From contig JADJSA010000007.1 of NCBI GenBank assembly GCA_016711925.1, forward strand, positions 62,001 to 126,000: DNA of 64,000 nucleotides. Reading direction: 5' to 3'. The notes beneath the pieces were generated by a model that made no database searches, was not told the DNA's origin, and saw only the letters and a list, made by a program, of their open reading frames with translations. The position numbers and the translations under genes were made by a program. Origin of the DNA: Candidatus Methylophosphatis haderslevensis. Its GTDB lineage: Bacteria > Pseudomonadota > Gammaproteobacteria > Burkholderiales > Rhodocyclaceae. Below, piece after piece: positions 1 to 10,580 of the stretch (position 1 is the stretch's first letter; every line of letters starts with the position of its first letter).

Positions 1-327
1 GGTATCGAGCACCGACTTGTGTTCGGTGCGCAGGGTGACCACATGCTTGCCCTTGCGCTGGTGGAACTGCGCTGCGCCCTTGATGGCGAGATTGTTCGAT
101 TCCGTGGCGCCCGAGGTCCAGACAATTTCCTTCGGGTCGGCGCCGACGAGCGCGGCGACCTGCTCGCGCGCCACTTCGACGGCCTCTTCCGCCGCCCAGC
201 CGTAGGCGTGCGACCGCGACGCCGGATTGCCGAAATGCTCATGGAGGTAGGGGATCATCTTCGCCGCCACGCGCGGATCGACAGGCGTTGTTGCGGCGTA
301 GTCGAAATAGATCGGGCGGTTCTTCAT
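1..327 (-). CDS. iscS: Cysteine desulfurase IscS, N-terminal part (cut by window edge)
   Basis: The 109 codons present encode the start of a class V aminotransferase-fold, PLP-dependent cysteine desulfurase. This enzyme takes sulfur from cysteine and passes it to the IscU scaffold for Fe-S cluster and thio-nucleotide synthesis in the cytoplasm. Seen: the family's opening IYFDYAATTPVDPRV, the HFGNPASRSHAYG segment and the TSGATESNNLAIKG phosphate-binding region. The PLP lysine and the active-site cysteine loop lie beyond the left edge. The ATG follows a GGAG ribosome site. In most proteobacteria iscR lies directly upstream. Here about 235 bases without a recognisable gene are followed by a dead transposase, so the usual iscR-iscS junction is missing from this side. 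Family assignment is firm; IscS rather than a NifS paralogue is inferred from the N-terminus. Confidence 0.93.
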   Translation of the reverse strand, partial: MKNRPIYFDYAATTPVDPRVAAKMIPYLHEHFGNPASRSHAYGWAAEEAVEVAREQVAALVGADPKEIVWTSGATESNNLAIKGAAQFHQRKGKHVVTLRTEHKSVLDT

Positions 328-562
328 GGACTCTCCGTCGCTCGAGTGTCGGGCCGTGCAGGCCCGCATTCCCGTTGAGCAAGGAGGATGCCATTTGCCG
401 AAATTGTGCTAACTCGCTGTCTTTGCGACGATTGCGCAAGCTGAGCAGGTCGGAATATCTTGTAGGTTTTGTGCGGTGTCCGACACGTTTGCCTTCCCTC
501 GGGACAGTTCCCCAATCGGCTTGTGCTCCGCAACTATCCAATCTGCAGTGGCTGGCAGGCGT

Positions 563-1546
563 TTATAGATTCAATTGATTGTTGATGGTGGCGTTGTCGG
601 AACTGGAGTCACCGACCGGAAAGTCTTGCTGCAATGGCATCTTCTCGAAAAGCGTGACCGACAATATCTGTAGCAAAGTGTAGAGCGAGGCGTCCAGGTC
701 GAGGCGCTTCTTGACGATGGCGACGACGACGAGCGTCTTGCCAGTCTCGGGGTCGTTGAATCGAACACGGCGCAGATGCGTGGGGTAGTCCTGCTTCGTG
801 CAGAAGCCATCGAGCGCGATCGTCTGATCGCAAATGATGCCGACGTCGCGATCGGTCTTCGCCGAGTTGACGCGATGGAAGTCCATGTTCGACTTGGTCT
901 GCGTGACGAAGAAAGCGCTGGCCAGATGCAGGGTGTGGAGCCGCCCAAAATCGACGTAGCCGCGATCCATGACGTAGATGGCACCGGATTCGGGCACCAA
1001 CAGATCGAGAGCATGAACGTCGTGCAGCTTGCCGTCGGAGACATGAATGAAGCTCGGGATGTTGCCGCGCAGATCGAGCAGGGTGTGCATCTTCACGGCG
1101 GCCTTGGTCGTGCGAAAGTGCGCCCACGGGAAGACCGACAGACACAGGTCGATGGTCGTGGAGTCCAGTGCATAGACCGTATTCGACAATTCCAGCCCCA
1201 GCTCCTCGCTGGAGTACAGCGCTCTGGCCTGGCCAATCAGCCGTTGCGCGAAGTCGGCATGGATACGCCAGTCGCGCAACTCGTTGGCATCGGCCAACGT
1301 CGAGCGCCGAATCGGCTCGCGAAAACCCATGTGGTAGAGCTTGGCCTCCTGGACGGACAGGCACACTTCGATGTCGCGCAGGCTCTCGCGGTAGGTCAGT
1401 TGGGCGAAGGCCATGACCCGGAACTGCTCCGCGCAGGTCAACGTGCGAACGCCCTTGTCGCCTTCTTAGCGCGCAACGTACCGGGCGAAGGTCGTCCAGG
1501 GCAGGAAATCCATGAGTTGGGCGTACAGTGTCTTGCCGGTGTTCAT
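563..1546 (-). pseudogene. IS4-family transposase remnant, nonsense codon plus internal deletion
   Basis: The reading frame starts at an ATG at 1546 (MNTGKTLYAQLMDFLPWTTF). It meets an in-frame TAA at 1466-1468, codon 27, where the family normally has a Tyr before EGDKG, and then runs open to 563. Two DDE elements are visible: the first Asp in YALDSTTIDLC and the second in YVMDRGYVDF. The region that should carry the Y-R-E-K signature and the catalytic Glu is absent: DPETGKTLV joins directly to VAIVKKRLDLDAS at about 720-735, across a short GTC-repeat tract. From memory of relatives, roughly 50-60 residues are missing. The element therefore cannot encode an active transposase. I could not define terminal inverted repeats. 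It sits between iscS and a broken protease gene, on the same strand as both. Confidence 0.85.
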
Positions 1547-1581
1547 GGCAGCCTGCCCTCGACCCATTTATCTGTCCCGAT

Positions 1582-2736
1582 TCATCGAACAGCCGACTTC
1601 TCCAGAAATCCGCGCACGGTGCGCACCTCGTCCGCAAATGCCTCGTCGTTCTGCGGTGGAGGCAGGTAGATGTCCGGCGCGATTCCCGCCGCATCGACTG
1701 GAAAGTGCGGGAGCCGGAATGAACGCGATGTGGCGTACCACAGCATCCGGCTTCCCGAAGGAAGAGCTTGCGGGCGCAAGTTTGAGTAGTCGAGAACGCC
1801 GGAGGTTCGGCGACCGAAAAGCTTGACGTTATAGCTCTGCCTGACCGAGAGCAGGAATTGCTCACACGAACTCGCGCAGTGCTGGTCGATCAGCACCGCC
1901 ACCCGGCGAGGTGCTCGGCCTGCCGGACGGTGCGCGGAGACTTTCATAACCGGGTCATCCATTCCCGGTGGCTTGACGAATGAGCCGGTATCCCCCGCTC
2001 GCATGGCCTTTGTGAGTTGCCCAATCTGCACTTTGCAGCTTTGTGAGTGCGGTGCGTAGATGGCGCAGACTCTCTCGGTGTTCGCAATGTTGGCCGGCGT
2101 TGAAAGAAAGCCTGCGCCGATCTCCTGACGGGGGTTGATGACGATCAGGTCGAGCAATGCCGAGTAGGTAGAGTCGGAGCCACCGCTGTTTTGGCGTATA
2201 TCTATCATCCAGTTGGGCGTGGCAGCGAGCTTCTTTCGACGATGATTGAGCAATTCGTCCAGCGGGGCCTTTGCGTCGTCGGAGAACGACGGAATCGTTA
2301 GCAGCGCGGTGGAGGATGAGAGCCAGCGCAGCCTGGGCGGTTGCGCCGACACTGATGCGGCGCGCCCTGACTTGTTCCGGCGTTTCAACTCTGACGGCTC
2401 ATCGCCGATCATCGGGGTTGCCCACAGGTGCCCCGGTCACCAAGTCTTGAGGTAGTCATTGATGATGTCCAAACAAGACTGGTCGCTTTCTGTCGATTCT
2501 GCTTTCTTACTGGCGTCTGCTAGGGCCTGTTCCAGCGCCTTGTTGCCAATTTGCGCAAGGCGATCACGGGCTCCGGCATCGTTCGTGACCAAGAAGCCTG
2601 GTATGAAATCCAGGTCGGACACACAGTGCGGGGCGAGGAGCGGATGGCTGGCCGGGGACGCATGCGCCTGCAGCGGCAGCATAGTCATCATGGCGCCAAG
2701 GGCTGAAGCAATTGCATCAATCGCGGAGAGTTTCAT
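1582..2736 (-). pseudogene. Secreted S41-family peptidase gene split by an in-frame TGA
   Basis: The upstream half (2736 to 2437) encodes a signal peptide (MKLSAIDAIASALGAMMTML, then PLQAHA) and about 65 mature residues ending INDYLKTW. An in-frame TGA at 2437-2439 follows, and the same frame continues with PGHLWATPMIGDEPSELK to the natural stop at 1582. The second half has the S41 (C-terminal processing/tricorn-like) protease core: NWMIDIRQNSGGSDSTY, then the nucleophile region LIDQHCASSCEQFLLS, a candidate catalytic Lys in NVKLFGRRT, and GIAPDIYLPPP near the end. A single base change (for example CGA to TGA) would explain the break. Translation might restart at the ATG at 2412, but that product would lack the export signal. 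No PDZ domain is evident. An IS remnant abuts the 3' end. Confidence 0.75.
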
Positions 2737-2941
2737 GGTCGCGTCTCGGAGCGGAATATGATGTGCGGCAAATCCAATGCGAACGAGTCTGTAGTGCCAT
2801 TGCTGTGCGCCGAAGCGCCGGATTCATCCGATGAATTGCGAGTTCCTTTTGCTGCCAGAATATGACACTAATCGCGACCGAGCAGGTTAGTGTTGCCTGG
2901 CGCAGTGCCCCGCCAGCGGTTTCCAGGATTCGCCGCCTGCA

Positions 2942-3379
2942 TCACCCCGGTTTGCATTCGTTGGCCAGCGGCTGACCTGAACGGCCGTCCAGCAGCAGAC
3001 CTTTCCACGGCAACACCACCCAGACCAGTTTGCTGACGCTGTCTTCGTAGCGCGGCAGGCCGGAATACGAGTCGTGCCGTGTGAGTGTGTAGCGCTGGCC
3101 TTGCCAGCCGACGTCGATGCGCGTTGCATCGCGCGCGTCCGGCGTGACGTCGACGCGGGCGTTTTCGTCGCAGCGGTAGGTGCCGCTGGCGACGGGAATC
3201 GCCAATTGGGGATTGACCGATTTCGAAGTTGTCGCGCGGGGCGAATTCGCCCGTGCGGGCGTTTCGGCCCGCGGTTCCACCGGCTGCGACGAACAGCCCG
3301 CGATCGACATCGCTGCAAGCGCCACGATTGCGAGGTCGCCTCGCGGGAATGGATGTACAGCGATGAACGGCGCGATCAT
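2942..3379 (-). CDS. Lipoprotein with MliC-like lysozyme-inhibitor domain
   Basis: A 145-residue protein with a lipobox-type signal: the hydrophobic LAIVALAAMSIAGC places the lipidated Cys near residue 27. A short Pro/Ala-rich linker precedes a C-terminal domain of about 75 residues beginning YRCDENARVDV, with QGQRYTLTRHDSYSGLPRYE and ending LANECK. That pattern (two Cys, Y-x-C-D start, RYE motif) fits the MliC/PliC inhibitors of c-type lysozyme, which sit in the outer membrane facing the periplasm and block host or competitor lysozyme. The assignment rests on motif resemblance. The ATG lies 32 bases after the HNH gene on the same strand, so the two may be co-transcribed. Longer open frames upstream of this ATG are HNH-antiframe artefacts. 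Confidence 0.72.
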   Translation of the reverse strand: MIAPFIAVHPFPRGDLAIVALAAMSIAGCSSQPVEPRAETPARANSPRATTSKSVNPQLAIPVASGTYRCDENARVDVTPDARDATRIDVGWQGQRYTLTRHDSYSGLPRYEDSVSKLVWVVLPWKGLLLDGRSGQPLANECKPG

Positions 3380-3411
3380 TTGCCCTCCCCCGGCGGACCG
3401 GGCGAGCGGCC

Positions 3412-4032
3412 TCAGCCGAGTTTCCAGCGGCTCTGTGCCGGGATGTGACGGGCGAGAAAATCCATCTGGTCGGCAAGGATGCTGCGATTGCAGAGGATCA
3501 GGTACTCGGCTTTGTTGGGGACGTAGGGCGCGTAGAGCAGCATCATGTGCGCCTGCTCCGGCGTGCGGCCGCTCTTGGATTGATTGCAGGCGCGGCAGGC
3601 GGTGACCACGTTCATCCAGGTGTCCTGGCCACCCTGCGAGACCGGGCGGACGTGGTCGCGTGTCAGGCGCGAGCCGGAGAAATCGTTGCCGCAATAGGCG
3701 CAGATATGCCGGTCGCGATGGAACAGTTCGCGGTTGTTGAGCGGGGGCACCTGGATCATCGACTTGCTGGCGAGCGCCTTGCCACGGATGGCGATGATGC
3801 TGTTGGCGCAGATTGCCGAGCGCTCGCCGGAAACCCGCGAGGTGCCGCCATAGAAGGTGAAATTGTGATCGCCGGCCTGCCAGGCGACCAGATCCTTGGC
3901 GTAGTAAAAGACCGCGTGCTGCCACGACACCCAGCGGTGCGGCAGTCCATGGACGTCGAGCGTGAGGATCAGCGGATGGGCCGTTGCGGTCCGCGATCGG
4001 GGCGCTGCACTGGTGGCGACGATGGATTGCAT
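3412..4032 (-). CDS. HNH endonuclease family protein
   Basis: A 206-residue protein whose C-terminal half holds an HNH nuclease domain: HICAYCGNDFSGSRLTRDHV supplies the first Cys pair and the D-H catalytic pair, and CRACNQSKSGRTPEQA supplies the second Cys pair and the N/K end. The N-terminal part (LDVHGLPHRWVSWQHAVFYY) is typical of a common proteobacterial HNH family of unknown role that is not tied to a restriction system. The start at 4032 (MQSIVATS) was chosen because the sequence upstream reads as low-complexity antisense of the divergent TonB-like gene. The natural target is unknown. The gene is divergent from the TonB-like gene across 44 bases. Confidence 0.85.
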   Translation of the reverse strand: MQSIVATSAAPRSRTATAHPLILTLDVHGLPHRWVSWQHAVFYYAKDLVAWQAGDHNFTFYGGTSRVSGERSAICANSIIAIRGKALASKSMIQVPPLNNRELFHRDRHICAYCGNDFSGSRLTRDHVRPVSQGGQDTWMNVVTACRACNQSKSGRTPEQAHMMLLYAPYVPNKAEYLILCNRSILADQMDFLARHIPAQSRWKLG

Positions 4033-4076
4033 CTCGGATGTAGAATCAAAAAGTTGGCGAAGCGTAGCAAAGCCCC

Positions 4077-4763
4077 GTGGATTTGCAAACCCATTCCGCG
4101 TCTTCCGGTCCCGTTGGCAGCCGCTTCCCGCGGTCGCTGGCGTGGGGCATGGCGATTTCGCTGTTCGCCCATGTCGCGTTGCTTTGGCCGTCCGCGACGC
4201 GGACGGTGCGGCCATTGTTGCACGCATCGCTGCGGCCCGGCCCGGTTTCGCTGGCGGCTGTTTCTGCGCCAGCGCCGCCACTGGTTTCTCCGCAGCCAGT
4301 GCTGCCGCCGCGCGTGGTGCCGGTCGTGCCGGCTGTGCCGACCACACTCGCCCGGCGTATGCCGCAGCGGCCCAAGGCGCCGCCCGAGGCACTGCCGCCG
4401 GCGGCCTCGGCCGTTCCTGCCGCGCCTCCGGTTGCGCCGCCCGATACGCCGGCTGCCGTCGATGCCGAGGGTCTGCGCAGCTATCGGCTGGCACTGGCGC
4501 TCAACGCCAGGCGCTTCCATCAATACCCGCCGCATGCTGTCGAAGACGGACTGGCGGGCACCGCGCAGGTGCGGGTGGCGGTGGCGTCGAACGGGTTGCC
4601 GGGCCGGGTCGATCTGCTGCGCTCGTCCGGCCACGACGCGCTCGATCGCGAAGCCCGCGAAATGCTCGCGCGGGCTGCACAGGTGACCCGCCTCCCCGAT
4701 ACGCTGCGCGGGCAGGCGTTCGCCGTCGACCTGCCGGTCGAATTTTCGCTGCCGGCGCGCTGA
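4077..4763 (+). CDS. TonB-like energy-transducer family protein
   Basis: A 228-residue protein with GTG start at 4077. One N-terminal membrane segment (about residues 23-38, LAWGMAISLFAHVALLW) is followed by a Pro/Ala-rich periplasm-spanning linker (about 45-125). The C-terminal TonB domain has YPPHAVEDGLAGTAQVRVAV, then SSGHDALDREAREMLARAA. TonB proteins transmit the proton-motive force from ExbB-ExbD to outer-membrane receptors. No exbB, exbD or TonB-dependent receptor lies nearby, so the partner is unknown, and some family members act elsewhere in envelope biology. A second TonB-like gene lies at 15184-16101. Confidence 0.8.
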   Translation: MDLQTHSASSGPVGSRFPRSLAWGMAISLFAHVALLWPSATRTVRPLLHASLRPGPVSLAAVSAPAPPLVSPQPVLPPRVVPVVPAVPTTLARRMPQRPKAPPEALPPAASAVPAAPPVAPPDTPAAVDAEGLRSYRLALALNARRFHQYPPHAVEDGLAGTAQVRVAVASNGLPGRVDLLRSSGHDALDREAREMLARAAQVTRLPDTLRGQAFAVDLPVEFSLPAR

Positions 4764-4798
4764 CCGGTTGATTGGCGCGCCTGCGTTGACGTGCCACT

Positions 4799-4901
4799 CT
4801 GCAGGCCGCATGGATAGGCGTTCTTCGGGCATGCCATGCCGAAAGCCGCGTGCAATGGCGCTCAGCGGGCGGGGGTGCCGGAGAACGCCTGTTCATGAGC
4901 C
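4799..4901. repeat. Dispersed palindromic repeat, copy A
   Basis: Two imperfect halves facing each other. The first, 4801-4835, contains GGCCGCATGGATAGGCG and CGGGCATGCC. The second, 4875-4901, contains GCCGGAGAACGCCTG and TTCATG in the opposite sense. It lies in the gap between the converging TonB-like gene and aceA. The same core is found in other gaps of this window. Confidence 0.7.
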
Positions 4902-4940
4902 TTACGGGCATGGTGCCCGGGCAGCATGTCGGGCCGGGCG

Positions 4941-4971
4941 AAAAAAAGCCGCACCCCGAAGGATGCGGCTT
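4941..4971 (-). terminator. Intrinsic terminator of aceA
   Basis: An 8-base-pair GC-rich stem (AAGCCGCA 4946-4953 with TGCGGCTT 4964-4971) and a 10-base loop. On the minus strand it is followed by a run of seven T. It lies about 55 bases after the aceA stop. Confidence 0.85.
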
Positions 4972-5025
4972 CCCGGCTTTGCCCGAGGACCTTGCAGCCC
5001 GGGCAGAAACGCGACTACCCGAGGA

Positions 5026-6321
5026 TCAGTGGAACTGCTCTTCCTCGGTTGAACCGGTCAGCGCGGTTACCGACGAGGCGCCGCCCTGGATTGTGGTGGT
5101 GACGTCGTCGAAGTAGCCGGTGCCGACTTCCTGCTGGTGCGAGACGAAGCTGTAGCCACGGTCGCGCGCGGCGAACTCGGGCTCCTGCACCTTCTCGACG
5201 TAGGCGGTCATGCCGCGAGCAACGTAGTCTTGCGCCAGATCGAACATGTTGTACCACATGTTGTGGATGCCGGCGAGGGTGATGAACTGGTACTTGTAGC
5301 CCATGGCGCCCAACTCGCGCTGGAACTTGGCGATGGTGGCATCGTCGAGGTTCTTCTTCCAGTTGAACGAGGGCGAGCAGTTGTAGGCCAGCAGCTTGCC
5401 GGGGTACTTGGCGCGCACCGCTTCGGCAAACTTGCGCGCGAACTCGAGATCCGGCGTGCCGGTTTCGCACCATACCATGTCGGCATAGGGAGCGTAGGCG
5501 ATGCCGCGGCTGATCGCCTGCTCGAGGCCCTTCTTGGTCTTGTAGAAGCCTTCGGCGGTGCGCTCGCCGGTGACGAACGGCTTGTCGTTGGCATCGCAGT
5601 CGCTGGTCAGCAGGTCGGCCGCTTCGGCATCGGTGCGGGCGAGGATCAGCGTCGGCACGCCGAGCACATCGGAGGCCAGACGCGCGGCAATCAGCTTCTG
5701 CACCGCGTCCTGCGTCGGCACCAGCACCTTGCCGCCCATGTGGCCGCACTTCTTGACCGACGCGAGCTGGTCCTCGAAGTGAACGCCACCTGCACCGGCG
5801 CGGATCATCGCCTTCATCAGCTCATAGGCGTTGAGCACGCCGCCGAAACCGGCTTCGGCATCGGCCACGATCGGCGCGAAGTAGTCGATGTAGCCGGGGT
5901 CGCCGGCATTGACGCCTTTTGCATGCTGGATCTGGTCCGCGCGCTGGAACGAATTGTTGATGCGCTCGACCACCGCCGGAACCGAATCGACCGGGTAGAG
6001 CGACTGGTCGGGGTACATCGCCATGTAGGTGTTGTTGTCGGCGGCAACCTGCCAGCCCGACAGGTAGATCGCCTTGATGCCGGCCTTCACCTGCTGCATG
6101 GCCTGGCCCCCGGTCAGTGCGCCGAGGCAATTGACGTAGGGCGTGTTATTGACCAGATCCCACAGCTTCTCGGCGCCGCGACGGGCCAGCGTGTGTTCGA
6201 TATGCAGCGAGCCGCGCAGGCGCACCACGTCTTCGGCGGTGTAGCCACGCTTGATCCCGGCCCAGCGCGGATTCTCGGCCCATTCTTTCTTGAGTTTTGC
6301 GACTTCGGCTTCACGCGTCAT
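5026..6321 (-). CDS. aceA: Isocitrate lyase
   Basis: A 431-residue isocitrate lyase, the usual length of the bacterial enzyme. It splits isocitrate into glyoxylate and succinate, the first step of the glyoxylate shunt needed to grow on acetate, fatty acids or stored PHB. Seen: the signature KKCGHMGGK with catalytic Cys192 and its neighbouring lysines, the NDGG-equivalent substrate loop YNCSPSFNWKKNL, and the C-terminal TEEEQFH. The start codon follows a short AGG-type site (GGAAGGCATCGAA). The gene is single, bounded by its own terminator and a 400-base AT-rich upstream region carrying a palindrome, so it is probably regulated on its own. Malate synthase is not in the window. Confidence 0.97.
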   Translation of the reverse strand: MTREAEVAKLKKEWAENPRWAGIKRGYTAEDVVRLRGSLHIEHTLARRGAEKLWDLVNNTPYVNCLGALTGGQAMQQVKAGIKAIYLSGWQVAADNNTYMAMYPDQSLYPVDSVPAVVERINNSFQRADQIQHAKGVNAGDPGYIDYFAPIVADAEAGFGGVLNAYELMKAMIRAGAGGVHFEDQLASVKKCGHMGGKVLVPTQDAVQKLIAARLASDVLGVPTLILARTDAEAADLLTSDCDANDKPFVTGERTAEGFYKTKKGLEQAISRGIAYAPYADMVWCETGTPDLEFARKFAEAVRAKYPGKLLAYNCSPSFNWKKNLDDATIAKFQRELGAMGYKYQFITLAGIHNMWYNMFDLAQDYVARGMTAYVEKVQEPEFAARDRGYSFVSHQQEVGTGYFDDVTTTIQGGASSVTALTGSTEEEQFH

Positions 6322-6724
6322 TTCGATGCCTTCCTAAGTTAAACGATGTAGAAGAGTGAAACATCACGGTTGCGCCGGGCCGGAACCCGGACGCACCCGA
6401 AAAATGCCTGCCGCTGCGCCCTGCTGGCGCAGTTCGCGGCAATTTGCCCGGGACCGCCAGGGATCCTGTCTGACAGGCCATGCAGCCGACGCGGATTGGG
6501 TGCCGATCGCACAGCACGCGCCGCAAAACCTCGTTCGCAGCGTTTTCGTGACGGTGAAAGTATAAGGAGAATCGTGCAAAGCAGCAACAAGTCTTATATA
6601 AGATATAAGAATCTTTATTGCTGTTTAGGATCAATTACATAGAAAAGTTGTTTCGTATGGTGAAACCCTCTTCACGCCATTGAAACGAATTTGTGCTGCC
6701 CCGCACTAATTTCGTGCCGTTGAC
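6322..6724 (-). promoter_or_regulatory. aceA upstream region with TCTTATATAAGA palindrome
   Basis: A 400-base stretch without a gene. It includes the most AT-rich stretch I noticed in this window (about 6560-6700), fitting a promoter for aceA. A perfect 12-base palindrome, TCTTATATAAGA, sits at 6592-6603. It is followed by a partial repeat ATATAAGA, so the tract to 6610 looks like overlapping operator half-sites. It lies about 270 bases before the aceA start. No regulator gene is adjacent and I cannot name the binding protein. The rest shows nothing recognisable. Confidence 0.45.
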
Positions 6725-7222
6725 TCACAATAACGGTGCGGGTGCGACCACGATACCGTCTTCGTCGGCGTAAAGATGTTCGCCCGGCGCAAAGCTCACA
6801 GCGCCGAAACTGACCGCGATTTCCGCTTCCCCGACGCCTTTCTTGATGCTTTTGAGCGGATGGGTGTCGAGCGCGCGCAGCCCGATATCCATGGCCGCCA
6901 TGGCCGCCGAATCGCGGATGCAGCCGTACACCACGATGCCGGCCCAGCCATTCCTGACGCCGAGAAGCGCGAGTTGATCGCCGACCAGCGCACAGCGTTT
7001 GCTGCCCCCGCCATCGATTACCAGCACCCGGCCATTTCCCGGCGCTTCGAGCGCCTTGCGCACCAGCGAGTTGTCTTCGAACACCTTGAGCGTGCTGATC
7101 GCGCCGTGAAAGCGTCGGCGGCCGCCAAAATGCTTGAACATCGGCTCGACCACGCGCACGCGGCCCGCGCGCGCGGCCTCTTCATGTTGATCGAGCAGGT
7201 CGGCGGTCTGAAAATCGGTCAT
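6725..7222 (-). CDS. RraA-family protein (RNase E regulator / HMG aldolase fold)
   Basis: A 165-residue protein of the RraA fold. Family members either inhibit RNase E or are metal-dependent 4-hydroxy-4-methyl-2-oxoglutarate/oxaloacetate aldolases. Seen: VLVIDGGGSKRCALVGDQLA and GIVVYGCIRDS with the G-x-x-R-D element that binds the metal and carboxylate in the aldolase members, then YADEDGIVVAP at the end. The ATG at 7222 follows GGAG at good spacing and is preferred over a GTG 12 bases upstream. The length and the GCIRDS motif match proteins annotated RraA in betaproteobacteria, but aldolase activity is equally possible. It is transcribed alone after the clpA terminator. Confidence 0.85.
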   Translation of the reverse strand: MTDFQTADLLDQHEEAARAGRVRVVEPMFKHFGGRRRFHGAISTLKVFEDNSLVRKALEAPGNGRVLVIDGGGSKRCALVGDQLALLGVRNGWAGIVVYGCIRDSAAMAAMDIGLRALDTHPLKSIKKGVGEAEIAVSFGAVSFAPGEHLYADEDGIVVAPAPLL

Positions 7223-7241
7223 CGTGTTCTCCACAAATGAA

Positions 7242-7266
7242 AAGCGGCGGGGACCGCCCGCCGCTT
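7242..7266 (-). terminator. Terminator of the clpS-clpA operon
   Basis: A perfect 10-base-pair stem (7242-7251 with 7257-7266) around a 5-base loop, followed on the minus strand by TTTTCATTT. It lies 18 bases after the clpA stop. Confidence 0.8.
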
Positions 7267-7284
7267 GAATTGTGCCATGCCGGT

Positions 7285-9564
<2,280 letters not shown>

Positions 9565-9565
9565 T

Positions 9566-9874
9566 TCAGTTTTCCTCCATCACGCACGCGAGCGGGTGCT
9601 GATGCTGCCGTGCATAGCTGCTGACCTGTTCCACTTTCGTCGCGGCGACATCCCGCGGAAAAACACCACAAACGCCCATTCCTTCCCGATGCACCTTGAG
9701 CATCACCTGCGTCGCCTGCTCACGCGTCATGTTGAAGAACTTTTGCAGCACGAGCACCACAAAGTCCATCGGCGTGAAGTCGTCGTTCAGCAGCAGAACC
9801 TTGAACATCGGCGGCGGCTTGACCTTCGACTTCTGTACTTCAAGAACAGAGTCGCTCTGCTTGTGCGTAGCCAT
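9566..9874 (-). CDS. clpS: ClpA adaptor protein ClpS
   Basis: A 102-residue adaptor that binds N-end-rule substrates and delivers them to ClpA. Seen: PPMFKVLLLNDDFTPMDFVV, the MTREQATQVMLKVHREGMG helix region that forms the hydrophobic N-degron pocket, and VCGVFPRDVAATKVEQV. Length and motifs match the family. It is the first gene of a two-gene operon, with clpA starting 1 base after its stop. It is divergent from the cold-shock gene across a 411-base gap. Confidence 0.97.
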   Translation of the reverse strand: MATHKQSDSVLEVQKSKVKPPPMFKVLLLNDDFTPMDFVVLVLQKFFNMTREQATQVMLKVHREGMGVCGVFPRDVAATKVEQVSSYARQHQHPLACVMEEN

Positions 9875-10103
9875 GGACCAATTCTAAACACAAACCCCAA
9901 ATTCGCAATACGACAAACAGCGCATGCAATCGCTGCCATCCATGCACTACCTTGGCCACCCGAAACTCAGATTGGTGCATCGCCGATTCGTTCGATGCCC
10001 GGTTCGATCATTTCATGTCAAAGAATGGGGCCGCGGCCCGTCCGATTCAAGCGAATCCTGCGCCAGGCGCTGCCGGGCAACATTGACCCCTGAAACAAAA
10101 TGC

Positions 10104-10132
10104 TTGACTCATAGTAGTGTGCAGCGTAAAAC
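10104..10132 (+). promoter_or_regulatory. Predicted promoter and long leader of the cold-shock gene
   Basis: TTGACT (10104-10109), a 17-base spacer and TAAAAC (10127-10132) form a reasonable sigma-70 promoter. A start near 10139 would give a 5' leader of about 147 bases, the length typical of cspA-type messages whose leader acts as a thermosensor. The remainder of the 411-base gap 9875-10285 is more AT-rich than its flanks and must also hold the clpS promoter; I saw no other feature there. Confidence 0.5.
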
Positions 10133-10285
10133 CAGCTTCGTGGAGTGTCTGGTAAGCCAAATCCGCCGCAGTTCGGCGATCAGTTCGTCTGAAACACATC
10201 AATCCCGTTCCAGAATAGAACCTTGCCGCAGTCCATTCGGCCTGCAAGGGCCGAACATCGATGTTCATTTTTGAGGAATTGATTC

Positions 10286-10489
10286 ATGGCAACAGGTACA
10301 GTCAAGTGGTTCAACGACGCCAAGGGCTTTGGTTTCATCACGCCGGACGACGGCAGTGAAGATCTCTTTGCCCACTTCTCGGCGATCAACATGAGTGGTT
10401 TCAAGAGCCTCAAGGAAGGCCAGAAGGTTTCGTTTGAGGTGACTCAGGGTCCGAAAGGTAAGCAGGCGTCGAACATCCAGGCTGCCTGA
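10286..10489 (+). CDS. Cold-shock domain protein (CspA family)
   Basis: A 67-residue single cold-shock domain that binds single-stranded RNA and DNA. It contains RNP1 (KGFGFITP) and RNP2 (DLFAHFSAI), plus the usual opening MATGTVKWFNDAKGF. Proteins of this type act as RNA chaperones during cold or growth transitions. A GAGGA ribosome site precedes the ATG, and a clear intrinsic terminator follows the gene. Which Csp paralogue it is cannot be told from one copy. Confidence 0.96.
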   Translation: MATGTVKWFNDAKGFGFITPDDGSEDLFAHFSAINMSGFKSLKEGQKVSFEVTQGPKGKQASNIQAA

Positions 10490-10530
10490 TCGAATGCGCA
10501 CCGGGCGGCCAGGTCGCCCGGTTCGGCAGG

Positions 10531-10554
10531 AAGCCCGCCCCGTGCGGGCTTTTT
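10531..10554 (+). terminator. Intrinsic terminator after the cold-shock gene
   Basis: Stem AAGCCCGC (10531-10538) with GCGGGCTT (10544-10551), a 5-base loop and a T run to 10554, 41 bases after the stop codon. Confidence 0.9.
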
Positions 10555-10580
10555 GTTGGCCGAAATTCCGCTGTTGAGCC

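Noticed and set aside
776..1669. A plus-strand frame opposite the transposase
   Set aside because: Shadow of the IS4 transposase, which has recognisable DDE motifs on the other strand.
3445..4686. A 413-codon plus-strand frame spanning the HNH gene
   Set aside because: It is antisense to the HNH motifs and runs out of frame through the TonB-like gene, whose own frame has clear family features.
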